From IMG/VR virus record IMGVR_UViG_3300045284_000354, positions 1 through 41,611 of that record: a stretch of DNA of 41,611 nt. One strand, 5' to 3'. This document shows positions 14,031 to 21,339 of the stretch, piece after piece. This DNA is from a virus. Numbering within the stretch: the stretch's first letter is position 1; each line of letters begins with the position of its first letter. The notes beneath the pieces were generated by a model. That model was given only the letters and a program-made list of their open reading frames with translations. It was not told the origin of the DNA and did not search any database. A program made the translations under genes and the position numbers.

Positions 14031-14389
14031 CAGACTTCTCCCGCTTCGATGGCCTTGGCAGCGGCGGCGCGGGCGGCGTCGGGGGTGGCGCCACGATAGA
14101 CGCGACCATGAGCGGGCTCACCCGGCGCACCTATGGTCTCAAGGTGACAGGCGAAACCAAGAATCTGGCCGCTGCTGTCGATGCTGACGCTCGGCAGGCT
14201 GCAACCCCAAGCGCGGTAATCGCTCTGCGCTCGCCACGCATCCAGCACCCCGACAACGCGGGCGCGCTCGATGGCGTCACGCAGTTCGATCCATTCTAGC
14301 TCGTCTAGTTTGAGCGTGCCGTAGTCCCCGTCGCTTTCCATCAAACGGGCCAACGTGGCACCGTGCGCCTCGACCCATGCGGGTTTCAC
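14030..14389 (-). CDS. Hypothetical 119-aa protein
   Basis: GTG start in a GTGA overlap. A helical N-terminal half (ERARVVGVLDAWRAQ), a mixed middle and an Ala-rich C-terminal helix (DAARAAAAKAIEAGE). The C-terminal pattern resembles the end of small phage proteins that display a variable or processed substrate, but no name is justified. Confidence 0.5.
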   Translation of the reverse strand: MKPAWVEAHGATLARLMESDGDYGTLKLDELEWIELRDAIERARVVGVLDAWRAQSDYRAWGCSLPSVSIDSSGQILGFACHLETIGAPGEPAHGRVYRGATPDAARAAAAKAIEAGEV

Positions 14390-14616
14390 GACGCCACCTC
14401 CACATCATGCCCGTCATCAACCGGCACAGCGTCGTCCCAAGCGTCCGCCTTGAGTTGCTCCAAGAGCGCCTCGGGCAGCGCGTCGATGAGGAAATTCTCC
14501 GCCGCCACATCGACCACGTGCCCGTCGGAGCGGATGGCCGTAACGGCGGGGTCGTTCCCATCGTCGGCGAAGTCGATTTCGAACGTGAGGTTGATGGTGG
14601 CGGTGCCGTGTTTCAT
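14386..14616 (-). CDS. Acidic 76-aa hypothetical protein
   Basis: 76 aa, very acidic (many Asp), starting with a beta-type stretch TATINLTFEIDFADDG. It overlaps both neighbours by 4 nt. An acidic small early protein could be a DNA mimic or an inhibitor, but nothing beyond charge supports this. Confidence 0.5.
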   Translation of the reverse strand: MKHGTATINLTFEIDFADDGNDPAVTAIRSDGHVVDVAAENFLIDALPEALLEQLKADAWDDAVPVDDGHDVEVAS

Positions 14617-15341
14617 TGGCCCACCAGCTCGTTGATGATCTGGGTCGCCAACTCGGCTCCGAGGGTCAGGATGCGGTCACGCGCGTCGTCGGCGGCGTCG
14701 TCGGCGGCGGCGGCGGCGGCGTCGGCGGCGTAGGCGGCGGCGGCGGCGGCTTCGGCGGCGGCGTCGGCGGCGGCGTCGTCGGCGGCGTCGTCGGCGGCGT
14801 AGGCGGCGGCGCAGGCGGCGGCGCAGGCGGCGGCGCAGGCGGCGGCGTTCTTACATGCTTTATTTGCCGCTCTTGCTGCTTCCTGCGCAGAAACAAGGTC
14901 GCCTGCCCGCTCGCACGCCTCGGCGATCGACGGGTCCAAACCCGTGACCAGCCGCAAAACGACCGGCAGCAATTTGGTGATGGTCAGAAATGCCAGGCGC
15001 TTCGCGAACGCCAGCCCATCCAGGTTGACAGTCCCGAGCTGAGCTAGACCATAGTCGCACGTGCCCTTAGCGCGTGCCTCGGGGCTGCTCCAACGCGCGT
15101 CATTCAGTTTGATTGCGTGCGCGCGAATGATCGGGTGAACGCATGTGGGTTTATCGCCGAGCCCTTCGCCGGAGCACAGCGAGATGGCGGCTTCAATGCA
15201 GACCTGACCGTCCGCTTTTCCGACGCCATTCGAGAATCCACGCTCGCAGAACGTGGCGAACTTGGCGAAGTCGAAATTCTTCGGGGCGCGCGGGTTGTTG
15301 AGGTTCGGGTGGGAATGGTCGGACGTGGACTTGACGGTCAT
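14613..15341 (-). CDS. Conserved early protein with Ala-rich repeat tail
   Basis: 242 aa, first gene of the leftward operon, with AGGGAG eight bases before the ATG. The N-terminal 130 residues (FCERGFSNGVGKADGQVCIE, then TCVHPIIRAHAIKLND and RAKGTCDYGLAQLG) are of a type seen in several phages and bacteria, unnamed to my knowledge. Residues 160-225 are built of short repeats such as AACA, AADD and AADA, coded by GC-only triplets. The role is unknown; the repeat tail would form a long helix. Confidence 0.6.
   Translation of the reverse strand: MTVKSTSDHSHPNLNNPRAPKNFDFAKFATFCERGFSNGVGKADGQVCIEAAISLCSGEGLGDKPTCVHPIIRAHAIKLNDARWSSPEARAKGTCDYGLAQLGTVNLDGLAFAKRLAFLTITKLLPVVLRLVTGLDPSIAEACERAGDLVSAQEAARAANKACKNAAACAAACAAACAAAYAADDAADDAAADAAAEAAAAAAYAADAAAAAADDAADDARDRILTLGAELATQIINELVGQ
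14690..14850. repeat. GC-rich trinucleotide/12-mer repeat inside the Ala-rich gene
   Basis: The stretch is almost only GGC, GCG, GTC and similar units, with a clear 12-base period near 14806-14845 (GGCGCAGGCGGC repeated). It lies wholly in coding DNA in steps of three, so changes in copy number would keep the frame. It is not a CRISPR: there are no spacers. Confidence 0.7.
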
Positions 15342-15368
15342 TCTGGTTTCTCCCTGGCTGACTTGGTG

Positions 15369-15397
15369 AAGGTAGCGCCGGGCGAATCTGCTTGCAA
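15369..15397 (-). promoter_or_regulatory. Leftward early promoter
   Basis: On the minus strand TTGCAA, a 17-bp spacer, then TACCTT. The implied start is about 20 bases before the ATG at 15341, leaving room for the AGGGAG ribosome site. It shares its -35 box with the rightward promoter. Confidence 0.45.
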
Positions 15398-15399
15398 GC
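15390..15399. promoter_or_regulatory. Palindromic operator candidate
   Basis: GCTTGCAAGC is a perfect 10-bp palindrome in the centre of the divergent gap. It contains the -35 boxes of both putative promoters, so one bound protein could control both operons. The ribbon-helix-helix protein encoded next to it is the natural candidate. Confidence 0.5.
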
Positions 15400-15420
15400 T
15401 TTTTCTTTCGAGGCTAGGCT
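15392..15420 (+). promoter_or_regulatory. Rightward early promoter
   Basis: TTGCAA, a 17-bp spacer, TAGGCT. The -10 ends only eight bases before the ATG at 15429, so that start would be leaderless; an internal ATG at 15471 with GAGG upstream is an alternative. Confidence 0.4.
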
Positions 15421-15428
15421 GTGTCTCG

Positions 15429-15596
15429 ATGGCAACGAAGAAAGCACCCAAAAAGCGTGAGGCGACGGTCATGGTTTCCATAAGGTTCCCGCCGGACCTG
15501 GAGCGCGAGGCGAAGCGCGTGGCGAATCGAAGCGGGATGACTTTGCAGGCCTTCGTGCAGAGAGGGGTGCGGATGGCGCTAGGGTGGCCGTTGTGA
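15429..15596 (+). CDS. Ribbon-helix-helix (Arc/CopG-type) regulator
   Basis: 55 aa. A Lys-rich start is followed by ATVMVSIRFPPDLEREAKRV (strand then helix A) and RSGMTLQAFVQRGVRMAL (helix B), the ribbon-helix-helix plan of small dimeric repressors that put their strand into the major groove. It is the first gene rightward of the divergent promoters and probably controls them. A start at the internal Met (15471) would still leave the whole domain. Confidence 0.7.
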   Translation: MATKKAPKKREATVMVSIRFPPDLEREAKRVANRSGMTLQAFVQRGVRMALGWPL

Positions 15597-15781
15597 GCAT
15601 CGACCATTCCGATTCCGTCGGCTACCCCGCCGCCCCGACGCGGGTAAAGAAAACCGGAACCCACCCGCGCAATAGCCGCCGCCCGCTCTGGCTCAGGGCA
15701 CTCTGCCCTCGGCCGAACGGGCACGTCTACCGCATGGTGCAGGCGCGCAAGGTCAAGCGTCAGCCGGGGGTGCTGCGGTGA
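15593..15781 (+). CDS. Basic 62-aa hypothetical protein
   Basis: GTG start at 15593 in a GTGA overlap; rich in Arg, Lys and Pro, with one RRPLWLRALCPRPNGHVYRM segment. No family is seen. Its stop overlaps the next GTG start. Confidence 0.45.
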   Translation: MSIDHSDSVGYPAAPTRVKKTGTHPRNSRRPLWLRALCPRPNGHVYRMVQARKVKRQPGVLR

Positions 15782-16008
15782 CCACGTGCGCGAGATGCGG
15801 CGAGGAGGAATGCGACGGTGAGATGGGCCGAAAGGAAGCACTGGCCTGCCGCGACCGCGAACTCAGCAACATGCGCTCCCTGCTCCGCTCCGTCACGGGC
15901 AAGCTGGAGGAGGCGGCAACGATGCTAAGTGATATCGATGCGGCTACCTGTGGCGAAGTGGGCGAACCGCTCGGGCTCATCAACTCGGTGCTGGAGATTT
16001 TGAGCTGA
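15778..16008 (+). CDS. Hypothetical 76-aa protein with N-terminal Cys knuckle
   Basis: It begins MTTCARCGEEEC, a likely metal-binding knuckle, followed by a long helix (RELSNMRSLLRSVTGKLEEA). GTG start overlapping the previous stop, and its own stop overlaps the DnaB-like gene. The role is unknown. Confidence 0.5.
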   Translation: MTTCARCGEEECDGEMGRKEALACRDRELSNMRSLLRSVTGKLEEAATMLSDIDAATCGEVGEPLGLINSVLEILS

Positions 16009-16514
16009 TGACCCCGCGCAAAGCCATCGCCCCCGCGCTGCATGCCATCTCACCGACGGACGAGCCCGATCCCTTCGTCGGCGGCCAGCCCGGCATCTCG
16101 GTTCTCGACAGCGAAGGCGTATTCCTCTCGCACTGCCTAATGCATCCGGAGCAAGCCGGCGCGCTGGTCTCGATGCTGAAGCCGGAGCACTTCTACGCGA
16201 CATGCAACCAGCGCGTATTCGAGGCGTACAGCGCTCTCTGGGCCGACAAGCCCGACGTCGTGACCGTCGCCAATTGGATGCGCTCCCGCGGCACCCTGAC
16301 CCAGTCCGGCGGCTCCGCCTACCTCGCAACGCTCGTCGACTGCACGCCCGCGACGGTCAACCCGGCGCTGCATGCGGCGCAGATTGTGGAGGCCTGGAAG
16401 CAACGCGAACTTTTGGCCTGTATGACGCGCCAGGCGATTCTGCTTCGCCACGGACAAGTCGACCACGCTGGGGCCATTGCGGCGCTCAGGGAACATGTGA
16501 AGGCGGTGAAGTAA
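16008..16514 (+). CDS. Stand-alone DnaB helicase N-terminal domain
   Basis: 168 aa. Residues 30-160 follow the DnaB N-terminal domain: FLSHCLMHPEQAGALVSMLK, FYATCNQRVFEAYSALW, DVVTVANWMRSRGTL, GGSAYLATLVD and then AAQIVEAWKQRELL. In full helicases this domain contacts primase and shapes the hexamer; the RecA-like motor that should follow is absent, and the gene stops with no helicase motif nearby. It may bind host primase or loader, or help load host DnaB. It sits in the replication operon ahead of a DnaA-like protein and an ATPase. Confidence 0.75.
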   Translation: MTPRKAIAPALHAISPTDEPDPFVGGQPGISVLDSEGVFLSHCLMHPEQAGALVSMLKPEHFYATCNQRVFEAYSALWADKPDVVTVANWMRSRGTLTQSGGSAYLATLVDCTPATVNPALHAAQIVEAWKQRELLACMTRQAILLRHGQVDHAGAIAALREHVKAVK

Positions 16515-16724
16515 ATGGCTGACCTGGAAAAGTTTCGAGCTTTCGCGCTGGCCAAGATCGCAAAAACAAAAAACCCGCTCGGCAGCACGACCGTCGGGCT
16601 CGTCGGGAAAACGGCCCAGAAAAAGATGGCCTCTGACCTATTCACGCTGGAGGCGCTGCTCACTCGGTTGCGCAAAGAGGGTGCGCTTTATTGCACACGC
16701 GGCAGATGGTGGGTGCCGAAATGA
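16515..16724 (+). CDS. Small winged-helix-like protein
   Basis: 69 aa, ATG right after the previous TAA. A basic N-terminal helix, then LFTLEALLTRLRKEGALYC and TRGRWWVPK, resembling helix-turn-helix plus wing. It may bind DNA. No named family. Confidence 0.45.
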   Translation: MADLEKFRAFALAKIAKTKNPLGSTTVGLVGKTAQKKMASDLFTLEALLTRLRKEGALYCTRGRWWVPK

Positions 16725-16987
16725 TGACCACCACCGAAGCCCGCGCCCACCTCTCCATCATCGAAACCATCGACCGCGCAATCCGGGACAACTGGCATTG
16801 GGCCGTCACGCGCGACGCCGTTTGGAAGCCGCTCGAGACGTTCGCGCCGAGGTGCAGCGCCTGTCGCCGGGTGCTCAAGTTCGGCCCGCTCGTCAACGGC
16901 TCCAGGATTGTCGCGTGCACCTGCGGGGTCTGCTACTTCGAGGCGAACATTTGGTACGGGGTTCCGAAGGTGGAGAAGCGGGCATGA
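16721..16987 (+). CDS. Hypothetical 88-aa protein with zinc-ribbon
   Basis: ATG at 16721 (a second ATG follows at once) in an ATGA overlap. Two Cys pairs, CSACRR and CTCGVC, surround a beta hairpin and suggest a zinc ribbon. The N-terminal half is helical. The role is unknown. Confidence 0.5.
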   Translation: MMTTTEARAHLSIIETIDRAIRDNWHWAVTRDAVWKPLETFAPRCSACRRVLKFGPLVNGSRIVACTCGVCYFEANIWYGVPKVEKRA

Positions 16988-17061
16988 GCGAACTGCGAAC
17001 CGATGTCTCGGTACTCTACGTCGACTCGCCGCCAATGCCCGTCGATGAGCAGGACAAATGA
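16984..17061 (+). CDS. 25-aa linked ORF
   Basis: ATG overlaps the previous stop (ATGA) and the TGA overlaps the next ATG. It encodes 25 residues ending PMPVDEQDK. The double overlap suggests it is translated; it may only be a coupling leader. Its end shares a short DNA repeat with the start of a gene at 17276. Confidence 0.35.
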   Translation: MSELRTDVSVLYVDSPPMPVDEQDK

Positions 17062-17279
17062 CCCGCAAAGAAGCTGAGCAATTCGCAACGGACGTGCGCA
17101 TGATTTGCCCTGACAATTGGCAGGTTGATGCTCTGGCGTCTGGCGATAGCGATGGGTTCAGGATTCGAATCACCGAGGTGCTGCACGGCTCGGCTCCGAT
17201 CACGACTAATACGGACTGCGGGCACGTTACGCCTGAGGTGCTGGTCGAGTCTCATCGCAACCATTGGATGCGCCGATGA
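17058..17279 (+). CDS. Hypothetical 73-aa protein
   Basis: It starts ATG in an overlap. Helix then beta-rich part (DNWQVDALASGDSDGFRIRI) with CGH near the end. No family is recognised. Confidence 0.45.
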   Translation: MTRKEAEQFATDVRMICPDNWQVDALASGDSDGFRIRITEVLHGSAPITTNTDCGHVTPEVLVESHRNHWMRR

Positions 17280-17854
17280 CCGTCGACGAGCAGGACGTGC
17301 GTACAGAGGCTCGTCACCGAGAGGCCGCGTGTGAGGCGCTAGGCTTATTCGGAAACGACCAGAGCATACTCGGCAAGTGGCGAATTACTGGCGATGCCCA
17401 GCAACAGGACGGGGCTGGCGGGCTGCTATGTGACCATGTGCGTGTAGCGAAATCGATCGCTAACGCTGAACTGATTGATAGATGGAGGACACGGATGCGC
17501 AAATTTAGTCACCTGGAAAAATACGAGCTGATTGGCGAGTTGTATTACCGAGACACCGGTTTTCTCCGACCAGGCAAGAGCGAGGCGCCCGAGACCGGTC
17601 GTGACTCCGGCAGCGAAGAGAACGTGGCCAGGTTCGACGACTGGATGGCGACCAGGTGCTTCGGTGCGGCGATTGCTCGAATCTACGAGTTAGAGCTAAC
17701 TCCAGATGTTGTGCCCGATCCTGTCGTCGAAGAGTTAGCGAGTGCCGCGAGTGCGTTTGCGCAAATTTCCGAAAGACCCAATACGCCAAAGCGTGACCTT
17801 GCTCAACATAGGCTGATCGTGGCTATTCGTGAATATAGGGCGAGGAATGCCTAG
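17276..17854 (+). CDS. Hypothetical 192-aa protein
   Basis: ATG at 17276 in an ATGA overlap. Mostly helical and charged, with no motif I can name; the middle (HLEKYELIGELYYRDTGFLR) and C-terminal helices look like a soluble adaptor or regulator. The gene is less GC-rich than its neighbours, which suggests a separate origin. Confidence 0.5.
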   Translation: MTVDEQDVRTEARHREAACEALGLFGNDQSILGKWRITGDAQQQDGAGGLLCDHVRVAKSIANAELIDRWRTRMRKFSHLEKYELIGELYYRDTGFLRPGKSEAPETGRDSGSEENVARFDDWMATRCFGAAIARIYELELTPDVVPDPVVEELASAASAFAQISERPNTPKRDLAQHRLIVAIREYRARNA

Positions 17855-18029
17855 CTGTACCCGTTCACAACAGCATTGTTCACGCTGCGGTCGCCGCGCG
17901 GCATGGTCCTACCGTCAAAGGTGTAAGCATCGGTGCCCACACGGAAACCTATGCAGCTTCACACTCAAGCCGTGCCCGAAGTGCACAGAAGCAAGAAACA
18001 AGGGCTTTGATCCAACGGTAAGCACGTGA
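17847..18029 (+). CDS. 60-aa Cys-rich zinc-finger-like protein
   Basis: From ATG at 17847 it has eight Cys: CTRSQQHCSRCG, CKHRCPHGNLC and CPKC. It is basic and probably holds two metal sites. Its stop overlaps the next GTG start (GTGA). Confidence 0.5.
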   Translation: MPSCTRSQQHCSRCGRRAAWSYRQRCKHRCPHGNLCSFTLKPCPKCTEARNKGFDPTVST

Positions 18030-18532
18030 CTTGGATCATTTCCTCCAGCTCGGACAAGCGCGCGCTAGCCGTGGTCGACGGCCTCGGCGACTTCGCTGCG
18101 CACGGTTCGCACTATTCGCGTCGGACGCCAGGCTCCAAGACGTTCACCGGCATCGGGCAAGAGGTGGTGCTCGTTACGGAATGCGGCCGCGCTGTCTGGG
18201 CTGTAGTTCGCCAGCGAACGCCGGCTCGAGCCGGAACCGGGTCGTCACGTGGGCGCACCGGTACACCCGATGCGGCGCCCCGCTACGTGTGGCGCAACAT
18301 GCTGTTTCGGAACCTCGGCGCCGGGCTCTCGAGCGAGCTAATCCGTGCCGCCACGTGGGCTGCCTATGCGCACTGGCTTGAGCGTTACGGCGCGCTGCCT
18401 GAAGAGCGGCTGCGGACTGAGATAGGTATCAAGCAAATTCGCAGCAGTAACCCAGGCTGCTGCTACAAACTGGCCGGCTGGGGCGACCCGATAATCAAAC
18501 GCGGAAAGCTATTCCTACATGCCCCCCGTTGA
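18026..18532 (+). CDS. Conserved phage/bacterial protein of unknown function
   Basis: 168 aa, GTG start in a GTGA overlap. The C-terminal half, with YVWRNMLFRNLGAGLSSELI, YAHWLERYGALPEE, and then SSNPGCCYKLAGW and GKLFLHAP, matches a pattern repeated in many phage replication regions and always left unnamed. Its place before an ERCC4 nuclease suggests a nucleic-acid role. It is a solid gene but no reaction can be assigned. Confidence 0.6.
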   Translation: MTWIISSSSDKRALAVVDGLGDFAAHGSHYSRRTPGSKTFTGIGQEVVLVTECGRAVWAVVRQRTPARAGTGSSRGRTGTPDAAPRYVWRNMLFRNLGAGLSSELIRAATWAAYAHWLERYGALPEERLRTEIGIKQIRSSNPGCCYKLAGWGDPIIKRGKLFLHAPR

Positions 18533-19100
18533 CGAATCCGACGCCACCGCCGTCTTCCCCGACGCCGTCAACAAGGGCCGCCGCGCGAAGGCGAAGGTGC
18601 TTCCTACCATCATCGTCGATCAGCAGGAGAAGTTGCCACTGACTCGCTACTTCGATCCGAAGCTCGTGCAAGTCGAGACGGCGCACCTGGCGACTGGCGA
18701 TTATTCTCTGAAAACCGCGAGCCATTTGGTGGCGATCGAGCGCAAGGGCCTGGCGGATATTCTGACGTGCGTGACGGCAGACAGGGACCGCTTCTACGAC
18801 CAGATGCGGCGCCTGCGCGACTACCCAAGCCGCTTTCTAATCGTCGAGGCAACCAAGGCCACCATCGAGGCCGGCGCGTACGAGCGAGACATCAAACCGA
18901 GTTCGGTAACAGGAACGCTCATGTCGCTGGCGGTCCGGTACAACATCGTGCCGGTGTACTGCAAGGATCAGAGAGAGGCGGCCGAGCGGGTTCAGTGGAT
19001 TCTGCTGAAGGTCGCCGAGTTGCAGAAGGAAGGCTTTTACAAGGCCTACGAGGAGTCACTGGGAATCGTCCCGGATGCCGAGGCGCCCAATGTCCCGTAG
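18519..19100 (+). CDS. ERCC4-domain nuclease
   Basis: 193 aa. The ERCC4 (XPF/Mus81-type) nuclease fold is seen as TIIVDQQEKLPL (Asp34, Glu37), LATGDYSL (Asp61) and VAIERKGLADIL (Glu74, Arg75, Lys76), then FYDQMRRLRDYPSRFLIVEA. ERK is the metal-binding core. Family members cut branched or flapped DNA. In a phage replication module it could process recombination or replication forks. No helix-hairpin-helix domain follows. The start at 18519 overlaps the previous gene by 14 nt. Confidence 0.82.
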   Translation: MPPVDESDATAVFPDAVNKGRRAKAKVLPTIIVDQQEKLPLTRYFDPKLVQVETAHLATGDYSLKTASHLVAIERKGLADILTCVTADRDRFYDQMRRLRDYPSRFLIVEATKATIEAGAYERDIKPSSVTGTLMSLAVRYNIVPVYCKDQREAAERVQWILLKVAELQKEGFYKAYEESLGIVPDAEAPNVP

Positions 19101-19464
19101 CACTACCGGCATCAGCAAAAGCCGAGCCCGCCTGCTCGCCACGCCGCAGGTCCGCCGGTCGCTCACCGATGTGGTCTACGTGGTGGCCGAGCACTATGGC
19201 GTCAGCCCATCCGAGCTGCTCGGGAACGACTGCGGCAAGGTGGTGGCCCAAGCGCGCAGCGTCGCCTACGCGCTCTGCCGCGACCTGACCGTGTGCTCCT
19301 TTACGGAGATTGGCGAGGTGTTCTCTCGTGACCACAGCACGGTCATTGAGATGGTGAAGCGCGTCGCCAAGCGGGCGATGGCCGACGAGATGTTTGCGCG
19401 CTCGGTGGCGGTCTGCCGAGCTCGAGCGGTGATGACAATTCGAGCAAGGAGAATGGTCCCATGA
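19090..19464 (+). CDS. Stand-alone DnaA domain-IV-like DNA-binding protein
   Basis: 124 aa, ATG at 19090 six bases after GAGG. Residues 25-95 match the C-terminal DnaA-box-binding domain: VVYVVAEHYGVSPSELLG, QARSVAYALCRDLT, SFTEIGEVF and then SRDHSTVIEMVKRV, the DnaA signature (cellular form GRDHTTVLHA). The AAA+ domain of DnaA is absent. It probably binds DnaA-box-like sites on phage or host DNA to direct or block initiation. It lies between the ERCC4 nuclease and the VapE ATPase. Confidence 0.82.
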   Translation: MSRSTTGISKSRARLLATPQVRRSLTDVVYVVAEHYGVSPSELLGNDCGKVVAQARSVAYALCRDLTVCSFTEIGEVFSRDHSTVIEMVKRVAKRAMADEMFARSVAVCRARAVMTIRARRMVP

Positions 19465-19682
19465 ACCGATCCATCCGCTGCCGCCACGGCATGTGCCTGG
19501 CAACCGTGGGCTGCGAGACGTGCGGCGTCACCGTGCCCGAGAGAGCCGGGCGCCACCTGCGCCGGTCCGAGGAGCGCCGATCCAACAGCGTGCGAGCTCC
19601 GGACGGGTACGGCACGAGCGACGGGAAGCGCAGGCAGCAGGGCAACACGAATGCCAGGACGCGCACGGGGGAACGAGCATGA
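19461..19682 (+). CDS. Basic Cys-containing 73-aa protein
   Basis: ATGA overlap at its start. Four Cys in CRHGMCLATVGCETCG could bind zinc; the rest is Arg-rich and disordered-looking. The function is unknown. Confidence 0.45.
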   Translation: MNRSIRCRHGMCLATVGCETCGVTVPERAGRHLRRSEERRSNSVRAPDGYGTSDGKRRQQGNTNARTRTGERA

Positions 19683-19957
19683 CCGACCACGCCCACACGC
19701 TGCTAATCCTGACCGGGGAGGAGAGCCGCATCATGCGCGAGACGCCGAACCCAAAAGCCTGGTCCTACTCACTGAAGCATGAGGTGGAGCGCTGGAGGCC
19801 AGGGACGTACGTCAAGGACGACGCCTTTCGAATCGCTGCTAGGCAGCTTGGGTTCGGCGATGGCAAATACTACCGCATGCGGCTGAAGCCGCGAAATCGC
19901 CTTGGGCACATGAAGCACGGCGAGACGTTGTACATTCCATGGGGCAGCGAGAAGTGA
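19679..19957 (+). CDS. Hypothetical 92-aa protein
   Basis: ATG at 19679. Basic, beta-type C-terminal half (YYRMRLKPRNRLGHMKHG...LYIPWG). No family is seen. Its stop overlaps the GTG of the VapE gene. Confidence 0.45.
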   Translation: MTDHAHTLLILTGEESRIMRETPNPKAWSYSLKHEVERWRPGTYVKDDAFRIAARQLGFGDGKYYRMRLKPRNRLGHMKHGETLYIPWGSEK

Positions 19958-21339
19958 TCGAGCCGCCTGAAGGTCATCCGGTTTTGGATGACCTGGAAGA
20001 GCCTGCATCACTTGACAAGCAACGCGCGAAGCGTTGGGAGTCCGAACTTGTCATGGTCGCGAAGGGCGCAGGCAAGGCCAAGGAATTGGTGGTTGCTCCC
20101 ACAGCCGGCAACCTGAACCTGCTGCTGCAAAACGAGCCCGCATGGAAGGGTTGCCTTGGTTACAACGAGTTTGCAGAGCGCGAGGTTTGGCTCAAGTCGC
20201 CGCCGCGTATCGCTGGGGTTACCCCACCACAGCCCGGCGAAGTGCGCGACGAGCACGACGTGTACGTTCAGCACTGGTGGCACGCGAAGCGTGGGGTGCT
20301 TGTTGCCGGGGTGACGCCTGCGGTGATGGCAGCGGCGCGCGCGAATGCGTTTCATCCGGTCCGCTCCTACCTCGAGGGAATCAAGCCGTGGGACGCGAAG
20401 CCACGGTTGGATACGTGGCTCTCGGTCTACTTTGGGGTCGAGCAAAGCGAATACTCGAAGGCAGTCGGCGTCATGTGGGCAATCTCGGCCGTGGCTCGCG
20501 TTCTGCGTCCAGGCGAGAAAGTCGACACCATGCTGATTCTCGAAGGCGAACAGGGCACTGGTAAGAGTTCCGGTCTCGCCGCCCTGGTGCCGCAGGCCGA
20601 CTGGTATAGCGACACGCCCATCGATCTCAGGCACAAGCAAGACGCTTTCCAAGTTTTGCAGGGCAAATGGCTGTACGAGATTGGGGAGCTGCATTCATTC
20701 CGTGGGCAAGACGCCACCAGGATCAAAAACTTCCTCAGCGCAAGCTCAGACAACTACCGAGCCAGCTATGGCAAGCGCAATCGAACCTACCCGCGCCACT
20801 GTGTCTTCGCCGGAACGACCAACGAGCGCCAGTACCTCACCGACAAGTCAGGTAACCGCCGATTCTGGCCGGTCACGTGCGGCAAGGTCGACATCGAGGC
20901 CATCAAGCGCGATCGCGACCTGCTCTGGGCCGAGGCGCTGTCCAGGTTCCTGTCCAACGAGCCGTGGCACACGACGGACGCAGCCATGGCGACCATCATC
21001 CAAGAGCAACAGGAGTCGCGCCTGGTCCCGGACGACCCATGGGTCGAGCTGACCGAGAAGTGGCTCAAGTACCCAACGGTGCCTTCCGAGGGCAGCGCCA
21101 CAGAGCGCGACCCGGTCGACTTGGCACGCGGCTTCACCACGACTGACGTTCTGCTCGGGGCGCTGGGGGTAAGACGCGACGCCCTGACCCAGAGCGCGGC
21201 GACCAGGGTAGGTATCCTACTTGGTGGGCTAGGGTATGAGTCGCGCCAGGTCCGCATTCCAGGCACAACGAAAAAGCCTTGGAAATACTTCCTCAAGGGT
21301 GGTACCTGTGACAACGCTGGGACACCGGAAGAAGCATAA
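19954..21339 (+). CDS. VapE/VirE-type P-loop ATPase (replication)
   Basis: 461 aa from GTG at 19954; an ATG at 19939 is also in frame but has no ribosome site. Walker A is LEGEQGTGKSS near residue 197, Walker B is GKWLYEIGEL near 238, followed by FAGTTNE near 287 and NRRFWPV near 303, which together are typical of the virulence-associated E family, related to superfamily 3 helicases. In phages these proteins usually drive origin melting or primase-linked helicase action. No primase domain is fused at the N-terminus. It ends the replication module; a non-coding gap follows. Confidence 0.85.
   Translation: MIEPPEGHPVLDDLEEPASLDKQRAKRWESELVMVAKGAGKAKELVVAPTAGNLNLLLQNEPAWKGCLGYNEFAEREVWLKSPPRIAGVTPPQPGEVRDEHDVYVQHWWHAKRGVLVAGVTPAVMAAARANAFHPVRSYLEGIKPWDAKPRLDTWLSVYFGVEQSEYSKAVGVMWAISAVARVLRPGEKVDTMLILEGEQGTGKSSGLAALVPQADWYSDTPIDLRHKQDAFQVLQGKWLYEIGELHSFRGQDATRIKNFLSASSDNYRASYGKRNRTYPRHCVFAGTTNERQYLTDKSGNRRFWPVTCGKVDIEAIKRDRDLLWAEALSRFLSNEPWHTTDAAMATIIQEQQESRLVPDDPWVELTEKWLKYPTVPSEGSATERDPVDLARGFTTTDVLLGALGVRRDALTQSAATRVGILLGGLGYESRQVRIPGTTKKPWKYFLKGGTCDNAGTPEEA

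Noticed and set aside
14690-14850. Repeat array as a CRISPR
   Set aside because: Units are 3-12 bases, continuous and coding, with no unique spacers.
14616-15047. Gly-rich plus-strand frame
   Set aside because: It is the shadow of the Ala-repeat gene; the poly-Gly comes from the same GC-only triplets.
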